Assembly (NCBI RefSeq): GCF_004297405.1
Contig: NZ_SCVC01000029.1
Coordinates: 1 to 64,000, forward strand
Length of the DNA stretch: 64,000 nt
Reading direction: 5' to 3'
From: Reyranella sp.
GTDB taxonomy: Bacteria > Pseudomonadota > Alphaproteobacteria > Reyranellales > Reyranellaceae
Below are positions 1-8,472 of this stretch, in pieces (position 1 is the first letter of the stretch; each line of letters starts with the position of its first letter). The notes under the pieces are model-generated. The model did not search any database. It was not told the origin of the DNA and saw only the letters and a program-made list of their open reading frames with translations. A program made the position numbers and the translations under genes.

Positions 1-753
1 CAGGATGCGGAACTGATGGCCGCGCTCGCCCTCGAAATAGAGCACCGTGTCGACCATGTGCTCGAGCACGCGCGGGCCGGCGATGGCGCCGTCCTTGGTG
101 ACGTGGCCGACCAGCAGCACAGCGATGCCGCGCCGCTTGGCCAGTTCGACCAGGGCCTGGGCCGAGGAGCGCACTTGCGTCACCGTGCCGGGCGTACTGT
201 CGACCGTGTCGAGCCACATGGTCTGGATCGAGTCGATCACGGCGACCCGCGGCGCATCGGGACGCTCCAGGCTCGCAACGATATCGCGGACCGAAGTCGC
301 CGCCGTGAGCTGGACCGGCGCGTCGGCCAGGCCCAGCCGTTCGGCGCGCAGTCGTACCTGATCGAGCGCCTCTTCGCCGGAAATATAGGCGCAGGCGGTA
401 TTCTTGCGGGCAAGAGCCGCGGCCACCTGCAACAGCAAGGTCGACTTGCCGATGCCTGGATCGCCGCCGATCAGCAGCGCAGAGCCCGTGACCAGGCCGC
501 CGCCGCAGACGCGGTCGAACTCGGAGATGCCGCTCAGGTAGCGCGGCGGTTGAGGCGTCGCGCCACGCAGGCCAGCGAATTCGAGCGAACGTCCCTTGCC
601 GCCACGCGCCAACCCACCGCCGGCAGGGCCGGGCGCGGGCGCTGCTTCCTCGACGATGGTGTTCCACTCGCCGCAGGACTCGCAGCGACCGCTCCACTTG
701 CTGGTGACGGCGCCGCAAGATTGGCAGACGAAACGTTTGAGCGGCCGCGCCAT
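1..753 (-). CDS. radA: DNA repair protein RadA (3' end beyond the left edge)
   Basis: RadA is a RecA-like ATPase that promotes branch migration of recombination intermediates. The 251 codons present begin at ATG 753. They show an N-terminal four-cysteine zinc motif (CQSC, then CESC), a Walker A GGDPGIGKST and a Walker B-like VAVIDSIQTMW. The KNRFG motif and Lon-like C-terminal domain lie outside the window, so there is no stop codon here. Its ATG overlaps the stop of the upstream methyltransferase-like gene by one base (TGATG), so it is probably the last visible gene of the dnaB-alr-mlaEF run. Identification is very secure. Confidence 0.96.
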   Translation of the reverse strand, partial: MARPLKRFVCQSCGAVTSKWSGRCESCGEWNTIVEEAAPAPGPAGGGLARGGKGRSLEFAGLRGATPQPPRYLSGISEFDRVCGGGLVTGSALLIGGDPGIGKSTLLLQVAAALARKNTACAYISGEEALDQVRLRAERLGLADAPVQLTAATSVRDIVASLERPDAPRVAVIDSIQTMWLDTVDSTPGTVTQVRSSAQALVELAKRRGIAVLLVGHVTKDGAIAGPRVLEHMVDTVLYFEGERGHQFRIL

Positions 754-1607
754 CAGTGCAGCTCACGCTTGGAGAGGCACCAACCATCGCGGTGCAGCCA
801 GCACGTCTCGTCGGGCTGGTGTAGATCGCGCCGGAGACTGCGAACGGCCTGCTGTCCGACGGGATCGGAAATGGCCTGGCCGATCGCTTCAGCGTCTTCG
901 GGGCTGCGCGCCCCGGCGCAGGGATAGAAGGCGACCCAACCGGCAGAACGTGCGGCAAGACCGTCCCCTCGACGGTCCAGGCGCAGCATGAAGCCGCCAC
1001 GCCGGCGCTCAGCTGTCATCGGCAGCAGCATCCGGCCCCCGTCGGCCAGTGCCTCGAGCCACCAGCCGTGTGGCGTGGTGGCCCCGGCGAAGGCCACGAT
1101 GACATCCCATTGACCATCGACCGGTTGGCTCGCATCGCCCAGGCGGACATGAGCGTTCGGCCATGTCGAGAGATTGCGTTGCGCAAGCTCGGCGAGCGGT
1201 CCGTCGATTTCGACCGCGTCCACTCTGCCTGTCGGTCCAACCAGTTCTGCAAGGATCGCTGTGTAGTAGCCTGAGCCTGCGCCGAGCTGCAGCACGCGCG
1301 CGCCGTCCGGTACGCCAAGACGGTCGAAGTGGCGTGCCCACAACGCCGGCTCACCGATGTTGAGCCCACGGCTCTCGTCGAGCGCCACCAGCACATTGTG
1401 ATAAAGCCGGCGTGGATCTGCGTCCCGGGTGCTCCAGTAACCATCGGCGAAGTGGAAGAGGCGCCACGGGCCCGGGCCGACGAAAGCCTCACGCGGGACG
1501 GTGGCGAAAGCCTCCACGACGCGCGCATCGGTGAGATGGCAGGTCGTACGCAGGTCTTCGGCGAACCAGCGCCGGGCCACTTCGAGGCTGGGCTGGCGAT
1601 CGTCCAT
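753..1607 (-). CDS. Protein-L-isoaspartate O-methyltransferase-like protein
   Basis: A 284-residue protein of the PIMT fold. The SAM-binding motif I is VLQLGAGSGYYTAIL, followed by an acidic motif II (VDAVEID). The N-terminal region (VVEAFATVPREAFVGP) resembles the start of Pcm proteins, which methylate isoaspartyl residues of damaged proteins. The family usually has about 210-220 residues, so this copy has an extra C-terminal part of unknown role and may act on another substrate. I chose ATG 1607, which lies just after the mlaF stop (TGACATGG); an upstream in-frame ATG at 1700 would overlap mlaF by 90 bases. The gene is translationally coupled to radA. Confidence 0.75.
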   Translation of the reverse strand: MDDRQPSLEVARRWFAEDLRTTCHLTDARVVEAFATVPREAFVGPGPWRLFHFADGYWSTRDADPRRLYHNVLVALDESRGLNIGEPALWARHFDRLGVPDGARVLQLGAGSGYYTAILAELVGPTGRVDAVEIDGPLAELAQRNLSTWPNAHVRLGDASQPVDGQWDVIVAFAGATTPHGWWLEALADGGRMLLPMTAERRRGGFMLRLDRRGDGLAARSAGWVAFYPCAGARSPEDAEAIGQAISDPVGQQAVRSLRRDLHQPDETCWLHRDGWCLSKRELH

Positions 1608-1608
1608 G

Positions 1609-2382
1609 TCAGAGCTTCCTGACTTGCATACGAATCGGGCCTTCTGCGCGGCCGTGGATGAACTGATCGACATGGGCGTTGCCCGACCGGTCGATCTCAC
1701 CGACCGGACCCTGCCAGATCAGCTTGCCTTCATGCAGCATGCCGACGCGATGGCCGATCTTGCGGGCGCTGGCCATATCGTGGGTGATCGAGATGGCGGT
1801 CGCGCCGAGGTCGTGGACACACTTCACGATCAGGTCATTGATGACGTCGGCCATGATCGGGTCGAGGCCAGTGGTCGGTTCATCGAAGAAGATGATCTCC
1901 GGCTCGCGGGCGATGGCGCGCGCGAGGGCCACGCGCTTCTGCATGCCGCCCGAGAGCTCCGACGGGAAGAGTTCGCCGATCTCGGGGCCAAGGCCAACGG
2001 CACCCAGCTTGGCGGCAGCGACCTCGCGCGCCTCGTCGACCGGCATGCCGTCGCTCTGGATGGGGCCGAAGGCGACATTTTCCCAGACACGCAGCGAGTC
2101 GAACAGGGCGCCGCCCTGGAACAGCACGCCGAACTTGCGCATGACCCGCGCCCGCTCGTGTCTGCCAAGGTCTGTCGTCTCCTCACCATCGACCTGGATC
2201 GAGCCGGCGTTGGGTTCCATGAGGCCCAGGATACACTTCAGCAGGACCGATTTTCCGGTGCCCGAACCGCCGATCACCACCATAGACTCGCCGGCCGCGA
2301 TCTCGAGATCGATGCCCTGCAACACCTTCTTGGGCCCGAAGGCCTTGGTGACTCCGTGCAACGAGATTTTGGGGGAAGCCAT
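1609..2382 (-). CDS. mlaF: ABC transporter ATP-binding protein, MlaF type
   Basis: A 257-residue ATPase with Walker A GGSGTGKSV, signature LSGGMQKR, Walker B IIFFDEPTTGLDP and a switch histidine in SITHDM. These match the MlaF/Ttg2A family, which powers retrograde phospholipid transport between the outer and inner membranes. It starts 11 bases after the stop of the MlaE-type permease, so the pair is an operon. The MlaD-type partner is not here; a mlaD-like gene lies about 30 kb away at 32427. No MlaB or MlaC gene is seen in the window. Confidence 0.9.
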   Translation of the reverse strand: MASPKISLHGVTKAFGPKKVLQGIDLEIAAGESMVVIGGSGTGKSVLLKCILGLMEPNAGSIQVDGEETTDLGRHERARVMRKFGVLFQGGALFDSLRVWENVAFGPIQSDGMPVDEAREVAAAKLGAVGLGPEIGELFPSELSGGMQKRVALARAIAREPEIIFFDEPTTGLDPIMADVINDLIVKCVHDLGATAISITHDMASARKIGHRVGMLHEGKLIWQGPVGEIDRSGNAHVDQFIHGRAEGPIRMQVRKL

Positions 2383-2393
2383 GAATGTGCCGG

Positions 2394-3173
2394 TCAGCGG
2401 GCGAAGAAGGCTTCAGTGATGAAATAGTTGAACGTCAGGATCAGGATCGAGGCGGAGACCACGGCGTTGGTGGTGGCCATGCCCACGCCCTGGGCACCGC
2501 CCTTCGACGTGTAGCCGTGGTAGCAGCCCATGAGCGTGATCAGGAAACCGAAGACGGCCGCCTTCACGAGGCCGGAGAACACATCCTGAAACTGCAGGAA
2601 ATCGAGCGTGTTCCGGAGATAGGCCGCATCGTTGAAGTCGAGTTTGTACACGCCGACCAGAAAACCGCCCAGGATGCCGATGATATCGGCGACCAGAACC
2701 AGAACGGGCAGGGTGATGATACCGGCGATCAGGCGCGGCACGACGAGGTACTTGAACGGATCAGTCGAGAGCGTGGTGAGCGCGTCGATCTGCTCGGTGA
2801 CGCGCATCGTGCCGATCTCGGCCGCCATCGCCGCGCCGACTCGGCCAGCGACCATAAGGCCGGCGAGGACCGGCCCCAACTCGCGTGTCAGCGACACCAC
2901 GACGACGTTGGGGATCGCGCTTTCGGCAGAGAAGCGGGCAAAGCCCGTGTAGCTCTGCAGCGCCAGCACCATACCGGTGAAGATCGCAGTCAGGCCAACG
3001 ACGGGCAGCGAGTAGTAACCGATCTCCATGATCTGCCGCAGGATCTGCTGGCGGTACCAGGGGGGCTGCACCGCCTGCCGGATGGCATGGAAAGCAAAAG
3101 CCGAAACCGAACCGATGGCCTCCAGGAAGGCCAGCGTCATGCGGCCGAGGACAGTGAGCAAGGGAACGCTCAC
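2394..3173 (-). CDS. mlaE: ABC transporter permease, MlaE type
   Basis: A 259-residue integral membrane protein with several hydrophobic segments and the MlaE signatures ELGPVLAGLMVAGRVGAAMAAEIGTM (split here only for naming: ELGPVLAGL then GRVGAAMAAEIGTM) and VTEQIDAL. It would form the membrane channel of the phospholipid transporter with the following MlaF. The start is GTG 3173, overlapping the alr stop by four bases (GTGA), which implies translational coupling to alr. The family is usually about 260 residues, so the protein looks complete. Confidence 0.9.
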   Translation of the reverse strand: MSVPLLTVLGRMTLAFLEAIGSVSAFAFHAIRQAVQPPWYRQQILRQIMEIGYYSLPVVGLTAIFTGMVLALQSYTGFARFSAESAIPNVVVVSLTRELGPVLAGLMVAGRVGAAMAAEIGTMRVTEQIDALTTLSTDPFKYLVVPRLIAGIITLPVLVLVADIIGILGGFLVGVYKLDFNDAAYLRNTLDFLQFQDVFSGLVKAAVFGFLITLMGCYHGYTSKGGAQGVGMATTNAVVSASILILTFNYFITEAFFAR

Positions 3174-4342
3174 GCAGCCTCTCCGGGCGGTTCCGGTTCG
3201 GCCGGATCGTCAACATAGCTGTCGACATAGGCCCGGTGGTAGCGCCGCCCAAGAGCAGTCATCACCTCGTAGGCGTTGGTGCGGGCGTGGTCGGCGAGGT
3301 CATCTGGCGTCAGGTGCGGCCCCAAAACTTCAACGGTAGCGCCGGTCTGACAGGCAGCCTCCGGCACGTCGGTCACGTCGATGGTCACGAGATCCATGGA
3401 GATTCGGCCGACGACGGGCACATTGTATCCGGCGATATGCACATGCGTGCGGTTGACGAGGTTACGGAAATAGCCGTCCGCATACCCCAGCGCAATCGTG
3501 GCAATCCGGCTCTGGCGGGCTGACCGCCAGGCCCCGCCATAGCCCACGGTCTGGAAAGCATCGATGTTGCGCGTCTGCAGGATGCGTGCCTGCAAGGTAA
3601 CCACGCTTAGCATCGGATTGGACCGGCCGGGCAGGGGATTGATGCCATAGAGCGCCGCGCCCGGACGAAGCAGGTCGAAGTGATAGTCCGGGCCGAGGAA
3701 GATGCCGGAGGAATTGGCGAGCGAGGTCGGCGCGCCCGGCATGGCCCGCACGAACGACCGGAAGCGCGAAAGCTGCTCGCCGTTGATCGGGTTTGTGGGC
3801 TCCTCGGAAGCCACGAGATGGCTGATGATCAGCGCCAGCCGGAGCCCGCGCAGGCGGCCGCGTTCGTTGATCAGGACCTGCGCATCCTCGGCGCCGAAGC
3901 CCAGCCGATGCATGCCGGTGTCGAGATGAACGACGGCGTCCAGCGGCCGCTGGTAGCGTTGGGCGGCGGCGCGCCAGGCATTGAGCTGACCCAGGTGGTT
4001 CAGCACCGGCGTCAGCCCGTGCTCGACAAAGTCGGGTTCTGTCCCGGCGAGCAGGCCGTTCAGCACATAGATCGGATGCTCGGGCAGAACGCGGCGCAAC
4101 GCGATGCCCTCGTCGATATGGGCGACGAAGAACTGCCGGCACCCCTCGGCCGCCAGACGTGGTCCCACGACGGTGGCGCCACAGCCATAGGCATCGGCCT
4201 TGAGCACGCCGGCGCAGTCGACCGGCCGGCCGGCGGCGCGCCCGGCATCGCGCAGACCGCGCCAGTTGGCGGCGATGGCGCCCACGTCGATGGTGAGGAC
4301 GGCGCCAGCCCGGCGCGCGCGCTCGTCGTCGGGAAAGGACAT
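3170..4342 (-). CDS. alr: Alanine racemase
   Basis: PLP-dependent racemase that makes D-alanine for peptidoglycan. The PLP lysine sits in VLKADAYGCGA near residue 47, and the second catalytic region around the Tyr is IALGYADGYFRNL, followed by VVGRISMDLVTIDVT. At 390 residues it matches the family. It begins 11 bases after dnaB and overlaps mlaE by four bases. The order dnaB-alr-radA is conserved in many alphaproteobacteria; here mlaE, mlaF and a methyltransferase-like gene sit between alr and radA. Confidence 0.95.
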   Translation of the reverse strand: MSFPDDERARRAGAVLTIDVGAIAANWRGLRDAGRAAGRPVDCAGVLKADAYGCGATVVGPRLAAEGCRQFFVAHIDEGIALRRVLPEHPIYVLNGLLAGTEPDFVEHGLTPVLNHLGQLNAWRAAAQRYQRPLDAVVHLDTGMHRLGFGAEDAQVLINERGRLRGLRLALIISHLVASEEPTNPINGEQLSRFRSFVRAMPGAPTSLANSSGIFLGPDYHFDLLRPGAALYGINPLPGRSNPMLSVVTLQARILQTRNIDAFQTVGYGGAWRSARQSRIATIALGYADGYFRNLVNRTHVHIAGYNVPVVGRISMDLVTIDVTDVPEAACQTGATVEVLGPHLTPDDLADHARTNAYEVMTALGRRYHRAYVDSYVDDPAEPEPPGEAA

Positions 4343-4353
4343 GCCAGCCCGTC

Positions 4354-5883
4354 CTAGAAGGCCGGTGAGTCGGGCCGGTCCTCATAGGCCGGCAGGTTGC
4401 CGAACTTGGTGAACTGGCCTTCGAAGGAGAGCTGGACGATGCCGGTAGGACCGTGGCGCTGCTTGGCCACGATCACCTCGGCCTTGCCGTAGGTCTGCTC
4501 GCAGCGCTGCTTCCAGGCATCGTGACGCTCGTTGAACTTCTGGTCGCTTTCCTCGCCACGGCGACTCGGCTCGGAGCGGGTGAGATAATATTCCTCACGA
4601 TAGACGAACATGACGACGTCGGCGTCCTGCTCGATCGAGCCCGATTCACGAAGGTCGGCGAGCTGCGGACGCTTGTCCTCGCGCTGCTCGACTGCACGGC
4701 TGAGCTGGCTAAGGGCGATGACCGGCACGTTCAGCTCCTTGGCCAGCGTCTTGAGACCTCGCGTGATCTCCGAGACCTCCTGCACACGGTTTTCCTGCCG
4801 CGACTTGCCCGACGGGTTGAGGAGTTGGAGATAATCGACGATCAGCAAACCGAGGCCGTGCGTGCGCTTCAGACGGCGCGCGCGGGTACGCAAGGCCGCG
4901 ATGGAGAGCGCCGGCGTGTCGTCGATGAAGAAGTTGAGATGCTCGAGTTCATGGCTGACCGACAGGACCTTGTCGAAGTCGCTGCTGATCAGCTCGCCTT
5001 TGCGGATCTTCTCCGACGAGATTTCCGCCTGCTCGGCGAGCATGCGGGTCGCGAGCTGCTCGGACGACATTTCGAGAGAGAAGAAGCCGACGACCGCACC
5101 ATCTACGGCGTTCGGCTTTCCGTCGACGATTTCCTCGCGATAGGCCTTGGCGGCGTTGAACGCGATGTTGGTCGCCAACGCCGTCTTTCCCATCGACGGA
5201 CGGCCCGCCAGGATGAGCAGATCGGACTTGTGCAAACCACCCAGGAGCTGATCGAGCTGGAAGAGGCCTGAAGACACACCGGTGAGCTGGCCGACCCGAT
5301 GATAAGCCGCCTCGGCCGCGACGGTGGCCTCGGTCAAGGCCATCCGGAACGGCTTGAAGCCGCCCTCGGTTTGGCCGCTGGTCGCGAGGTCGTAGAGTTT
5401 CTTCTCGGCAGCTTCGACCTGCTGCAGCGCGGTTTCATCGACATCGCCCGAGAAGGCGCCGTTCACCACGCTTTCGCCGAGGTCGATGAGCTGCCGGCGC
5501 AGGTAGAGATCGTGCACGGCGCGGCCGAAGGCGCCGGCGTCAATCACATGCACCGAGGCGGCGGCGAGGCGGGCGAGATAGGCCGCGCCGCCGGCATCCT
5601 TCATGGCCTCGTCCTGCTCGACATAGGTTTTCAAGGTGATGGCGCTCACCACCTGGCCACGTTCGATCAGGCGCGACAGCGCATCGAAGAGCTTGCCGTG
5701 CAGCGGATCGGCGAAATGTTCGGCCTTCAGGAACTCCGCGACGCGCTGGTAGGCGGCGTTGTTCACCAGAATGGCGCCGAGCAGAGCCTGCTCCGCTTCG
5801 AAATTGTGCGGCGGCTCGCGCAGCCGGATGTCTTCCGCGCCAGGCAGACGGGTGACGTTCGAGGTGTCTTTCAGGGGCTCCAT
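4354..5883 (-). CDS. dnaB: Replicative DNA helicase DnaB
   Basis: A 509-residue hexameric helicase that unwinds DNA at the fork. The N-terminal domain starts with PPHNFEAEQALLGAIL, the usual DnaB opening. The RecA-like domain has Walker A GRPSMGKTAL, Walker B LLIVDYLQLL and the arginine-finger region EISEITRGLKTLAKEL-like stretch. No intein or frameshift is seen. It starts at ATG 5883, 98 bases downstream of the cfa stop; that gap holds only a short inverted repeat (TCAGG-N4-CCTGA near 5941-5954). Confidence 0.97.
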   Translation of the reverse strand: MEPLKDTSNVTRLPGAEDIRLREPPHNFEAEQALLGAILVNNAAYQRVAEFLKAEHFADPLHGKLFDALSRLIERGQVVSAITLKTYVEQDEAMKDAGGAAYLARLAAASVHVIDAGAFGRAVHDLYLRRQLIDLGESVVNGAFSGDVDETALQQVEAAEKKLYDLATSGQTEGGFKPFRMALTEATVAAEAAYHRVGQLTGVSSGLFQLDQLLGGLHKSDLLILAGRPSMGKTALATNIAFNAAKAYREEIVDGKPNAVDGAVVGFFSLEMSSEQLATRMLAEQAEISSEKIRKGELISSDFDKVLSVSHELEHLNFFIDDTPALSIAALRTRARRLKRTHGLGLLIVDYLQLLNPSGKSRQENRVQEVSEITRGLKTLAKELNVPVIALSQLSRAVEQREDKRPQLADLRESGSIEQDADVVMFVYREEYYLTRSEPSRRGEESDQKFNERHDAWKQRCEQTYGKAEVIVAKQRHGPTGIVQLSFEGQFTKFGNLPAYEDRPDSPAF

Positions 5884-5981
5884 GGAGAGCCTTTGTTAGT
5901 CACGAGAGGGGACTGCGACCACCACTAATGCGATGGCCTCGTCAGGATAGCCTGAAAGGTGGGGACAACCCTAGTGCAACG

Positions 5982-7220
5982 TCATTCCGCCGCGATTGAC
6001 CGTGTCGCACCCTCCGTGCGTTCGGCTTCGACCATGTAGTCGCGCGTCAGCGGCGTCGCGTCCTGTCGGCGCGCGATCTGCATCTGAAAGACCATTTGGT
6101 TCATATGCCGGAAGGCGACTTCGCAGCCGGCCAGATAAAATTCCCACATGCGACAGAAGCGATCGTCGTAGCCGGCGAGCTTCTTGATCTCCTCACGGTT
6201 GGCCAGGAAGCGTTTCCGCCAATGCCGCAGGGTCTCTGCATAGTGGAGCCGCAGCACCTCGACGTCGGTGACCCAGAGGCCAACCTTCTCGATCGCGGTG
6301 AAGACTTCCGACAGAGCGGGCGTATAGCCGCCGGGGAAGATATATTTCTTCAGCCAGGTGTTGGTGCCGCCCGGCGGCTCCATGCGCCCGATCGCGTGCA
6401 GCACCATGATGCCGTCGTCGGCCAGCAGCTCCTTCACCTTGGTGAAGTATTCGAGATAGTGTGCCGCGCCGACATGCTCGAACATGCCGACCGAGACGAT
6501 ACGGTCATAGCGCTCGGGCTCCTGGCGATAATCGAGCAGCTTGAAGTGCACCCGGTCGGCGACGCCGCCCTCGAGGGCGCGCCGGCTCGACACCGTGTGC
6601 TGTTCGGTGGAGAGGGTGACGCCTGTCACATCGACCCCGAATTCGCGGGCGAGGTAGAGGGCCATGCCGCCCCAGCCCGAGCCAATATCGAGGACGCGCT
6701 GACCGGGCTTCAGGAGCATTTTCGCGGCGATGTGCCGTTTCTTGTCTTCTTGTGCCGTTTCGAGTGGCTCATTGCCGGTCTTGAAGTAGGCACACGAATA
6801 CTGCCGGTCACGATCGAGGAAGAAGTCATAGAGCTGGTCGTTGAGGTCGTAGTGGTGCGCGACGTTCTTCTGCGCCTTGCCGATCGGATTGTACTGCTCG
6901 AGCGCGCGGAAGCACCGCTGCAGGGTATAGGACCAGCGCACCATCGGCGTTGCCTCAAGGGCGGCGATATTGCGGCCGAGCAGGTCCAGCAGATCATAGA
7001 GGTCGCCCTGTTCGACCGTGATCCGGCCGTCCATGTAGGCTTCGCCCAGCGCCAGGCGGGGCCGCACGGCAATGCGAACGCCTGTCCACCAGTCGCGAAT
7101 GCGCAGGGTGACTTCAGGGCCGGGCTTGCTCCCGGTGATGCGATGGGGCCGACCGGCCTCATCGATGATGGTCAACTGGCCTTCGCCCACTACACGGGCA
7201 AGGACCTTTGCAAGCAGCAT
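5982..7220 (-). CDS. cfa: Cyclopropane-fatty-acyl-phospholipid synthase
   Basis: A 412-residue SAM-dependent enzyme that adds a methylene bridge to unsaturated acyl chains of membrane lipids. Family motifs are HHYDLNDQLYDFFLD, QEDKKRHIAAKM, SAM motif VLDIGSGWGGMA, the catalytic-core MFEHVGAAHY and FPGGYTP. It starts at ATG 7220. It lies between the ribosomal rpsF-rpsR-rplI cluster and dnaB, with an iron-type transporter between, so the usual rplI-dnaB adjacency is broken here. Confidence 0.93.
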   Translation of the reverse strand: MLLAKVLARVVGEGQLTIIDEAGRPHRITGSKPGPEVTLRIRDWWTGVRIAVRPRLALGEAYMDGRITVEQGDLYDLLDLLGRNIAALEATPMVRWSYTLQRCFRALEQYNPIGKAQKNVAHHYDLNDQLYDFFLDRDRQYSCAYFKTGNEPLETAQEDKKRHIAAKMLLKPGQRVLDIGSGWGGMALYLAREFGVDVTGVTLSTEQHTVSSRRALEGGVADRVHFKLLDYRQEPERYDRIVSVGMFEHVGAAHYLEYFTKVKELLADDGIMVLHAIGRMEPPGGTNTWLKKYIFPGGYTPALSEVFTAIEKVGLWVTDVEVLRLHYAETLRHWRKRFLANREEIKKLAGYDDRFCRMWEFYLAGCEVAFRHMNQMVFQMQIARRQDATPLTRDYMVEAERTEGATRSIAAE

Positions 7221-7394
7221 CGTCTTTCCCCCGGGGCAACGAGCTGTGGGGTGGCCGCAAGCTCGTCCCGTAACTCCACGTCGTTCTTGGGTGAAATGTT
7301 AATCCGAATGGCTTTTTCAAGGCAAAGGGGGAGAGTGCAAAAATACCTAGGGACGGCCAGAGGTTAACTTGCAATTGATTTGCAGTCCTGCATA

Positions 7395-7424
7395 GCGAGT
7401 GATATCGGACTGATATTCACTCGC
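7395..7424 (+). promoter_or_regulatory. Nested inverted repeat directly upstream of the binding-protein gene
   Basis: GCGAGTGA (7395-7402) pairs with TCACTCGC (7417-7424), and inside it TATC (7403-7406) pairs with GATA (7412-7415). As RNA this is a 12-bp stem with a single bulged U and a five-base loop, ending three bases before the Shine-Dalgarno GGAGGA (7428-7433). As DNA it could be an operator: a possible promoter TTGATT (7375-7380), 19 bases, TGATAT (7400-7405) would put the -10 inside it. Because the gene looks like an iron transporter, an iron-responsive regulator such as Irr or Fur is plausible, but I do not see a standard box for either. Confidence 0.6.
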
Positions 7425-7437
7425 AGTGGAGGAAGAC

Positions 7438-8472
7438 GTGAAGCGACGCGCATTGATGAAGACTGGTCTCGCGCTAGGTGCCGGCCTGTTCATTGCCCGA
7501 CGGGCCGACGCGCAAGGCGGAACGCTGAACCTCTATTCGGCTCGTCACTACAACACGGACGAGGCCCTCTACGGCAATTTTGCGGATCTGACCGGCATCA
7601 AGATCAACCGTGTCGATGCCGAGCCCGACCCGCTCGTCCAGCGCCTCAAGGCGGAAGGGGACAAGAGCCCCTGTGACGTCCTTATCACGACCGACGCCGG
7701 CCGCATCGAGCGCGCCCGCGAGATGGGGCTGCTGCAATCCGTGAATTCGGCAGTGCTGACCAAGGCGGTGCCCGCGCACCTGCGTGATCCGGACAACAGC
7801 TGGTTCGGCTTCTCCAAGCGCGCCCGTGTCATCTTCTACAACAAGGAGAAGGTGACGGCCGCCGACGCGCCCAAGACCTACGAGGACCTGGCCAACGCCA
7901 AGTGGAAGGGCAAGATCCTGATCCGGCCCTCAGGCCATATCTACAATCAATCGCTGGTCGGCTCGATCCTGGCCGCCGACGGCCTGGAGAAGACCGAAGC
8001 CTGGGCCAAGGCGGTTGCGGGCAACCTGGCGCGTCCGCCGCGCGGCGGTGATACCGACCAGATCAAGGGCGTCGCCGCCGGCGAGGCCGAGATCGCGGTG
8101 GCGAACACCTATTACTACGTGAACCTCATGCGCTCGAAGAAGCCGGAGGATCGCGAGGTTGCCGCGAAGGTCGGCATCGTGTTCCCCAACCAGGCGAACC
8201 GCGGCACGCACGTGAACATCAGCGGCGGCGCCGTGGCCAAGTACGCGCCGAACAAGGAAGCCGCCGTGAAGTTCCTGGAGTACCTGGTGTCGCCGCAGGC
8301 GCAGCGGTACTTCGCCGAGGGCAATTCGGAGTTCCCGGTGGTTGCCAGTGTCGAGCTGTCGCCCGAGCTGAAGTCGCTGGGCACCTTCAAGGAAGATCAG
8401 CTCAACGCTCGCGTCTTCGCGCAGAACAACGCTGAAGCGCTGAAGATCATGGACCGGGCGGGCTGGAAGTAA
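7438..8472 (+). CDS. Iron(III) ABC transporter periplasmic binding protein (FutA/FbpA type)
   Basis: A 344-residue secreted protein of the extracellular solute-binding family. An N-terminal twin-arginine-like signal (KRRALMKTGLALGAG ... RRADAQ) is followed by LYSARHYNTDEALY, typical of ferric-ion binding proteins, and by NTYYYVNL, whose tyrosines match the iron ligands of FutA/FbpA. I chose GTG 7438 because GGAGGA lies four bases before it; GTG 7426 and ATG 7456 are also in frame. The permease lies convergently on the other strand and overlaps this gene by 26 bases. No ATP-binding gene is adjacent. Confidence 0.85.
   Translation: MKRRALMKTGLALGAGLFIARRADAQGGTLNLYSARHYNTDEALYGNFADLTGIKINRVDAEPDPLVQRLKAEGDKSPCDVLITTDAGRIERAREMGLLQSVNSAVLTKAVPAHLRDPDNSWFGFSKRARVIFYNKEKVTAADAPKTYEDLANAKWKGKILIRPSGHIYNQSLVGSILAADGLEKTEAWAKAVAGNLARPPRGGDTDQIKGVAAGEAEIAVANTYYYVNLMRSKKPEDREVAAKVGIVFPNQANRGTHVNISGGAVAKYAPNKEAAVKFLEYLVSPQAQRYFAEGNSEFPVVASVELSPELKSLGTFKEDQLNARVFAQNNAEALKIMDRAGWK

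Noticed and set aside
7364-7378. A CtrA-like site (TTAA-N7-TTGA) before the iron binding-protein gene
   Set aside because: One half-site has a mismatch, and single near matches of this kind are expected by chance.
7395-7424. An iron-responsive element like that of animals
   Set aside because: The stem lacks the bulged C and CAGUGN loop; only a generic hairpin can be claimed.
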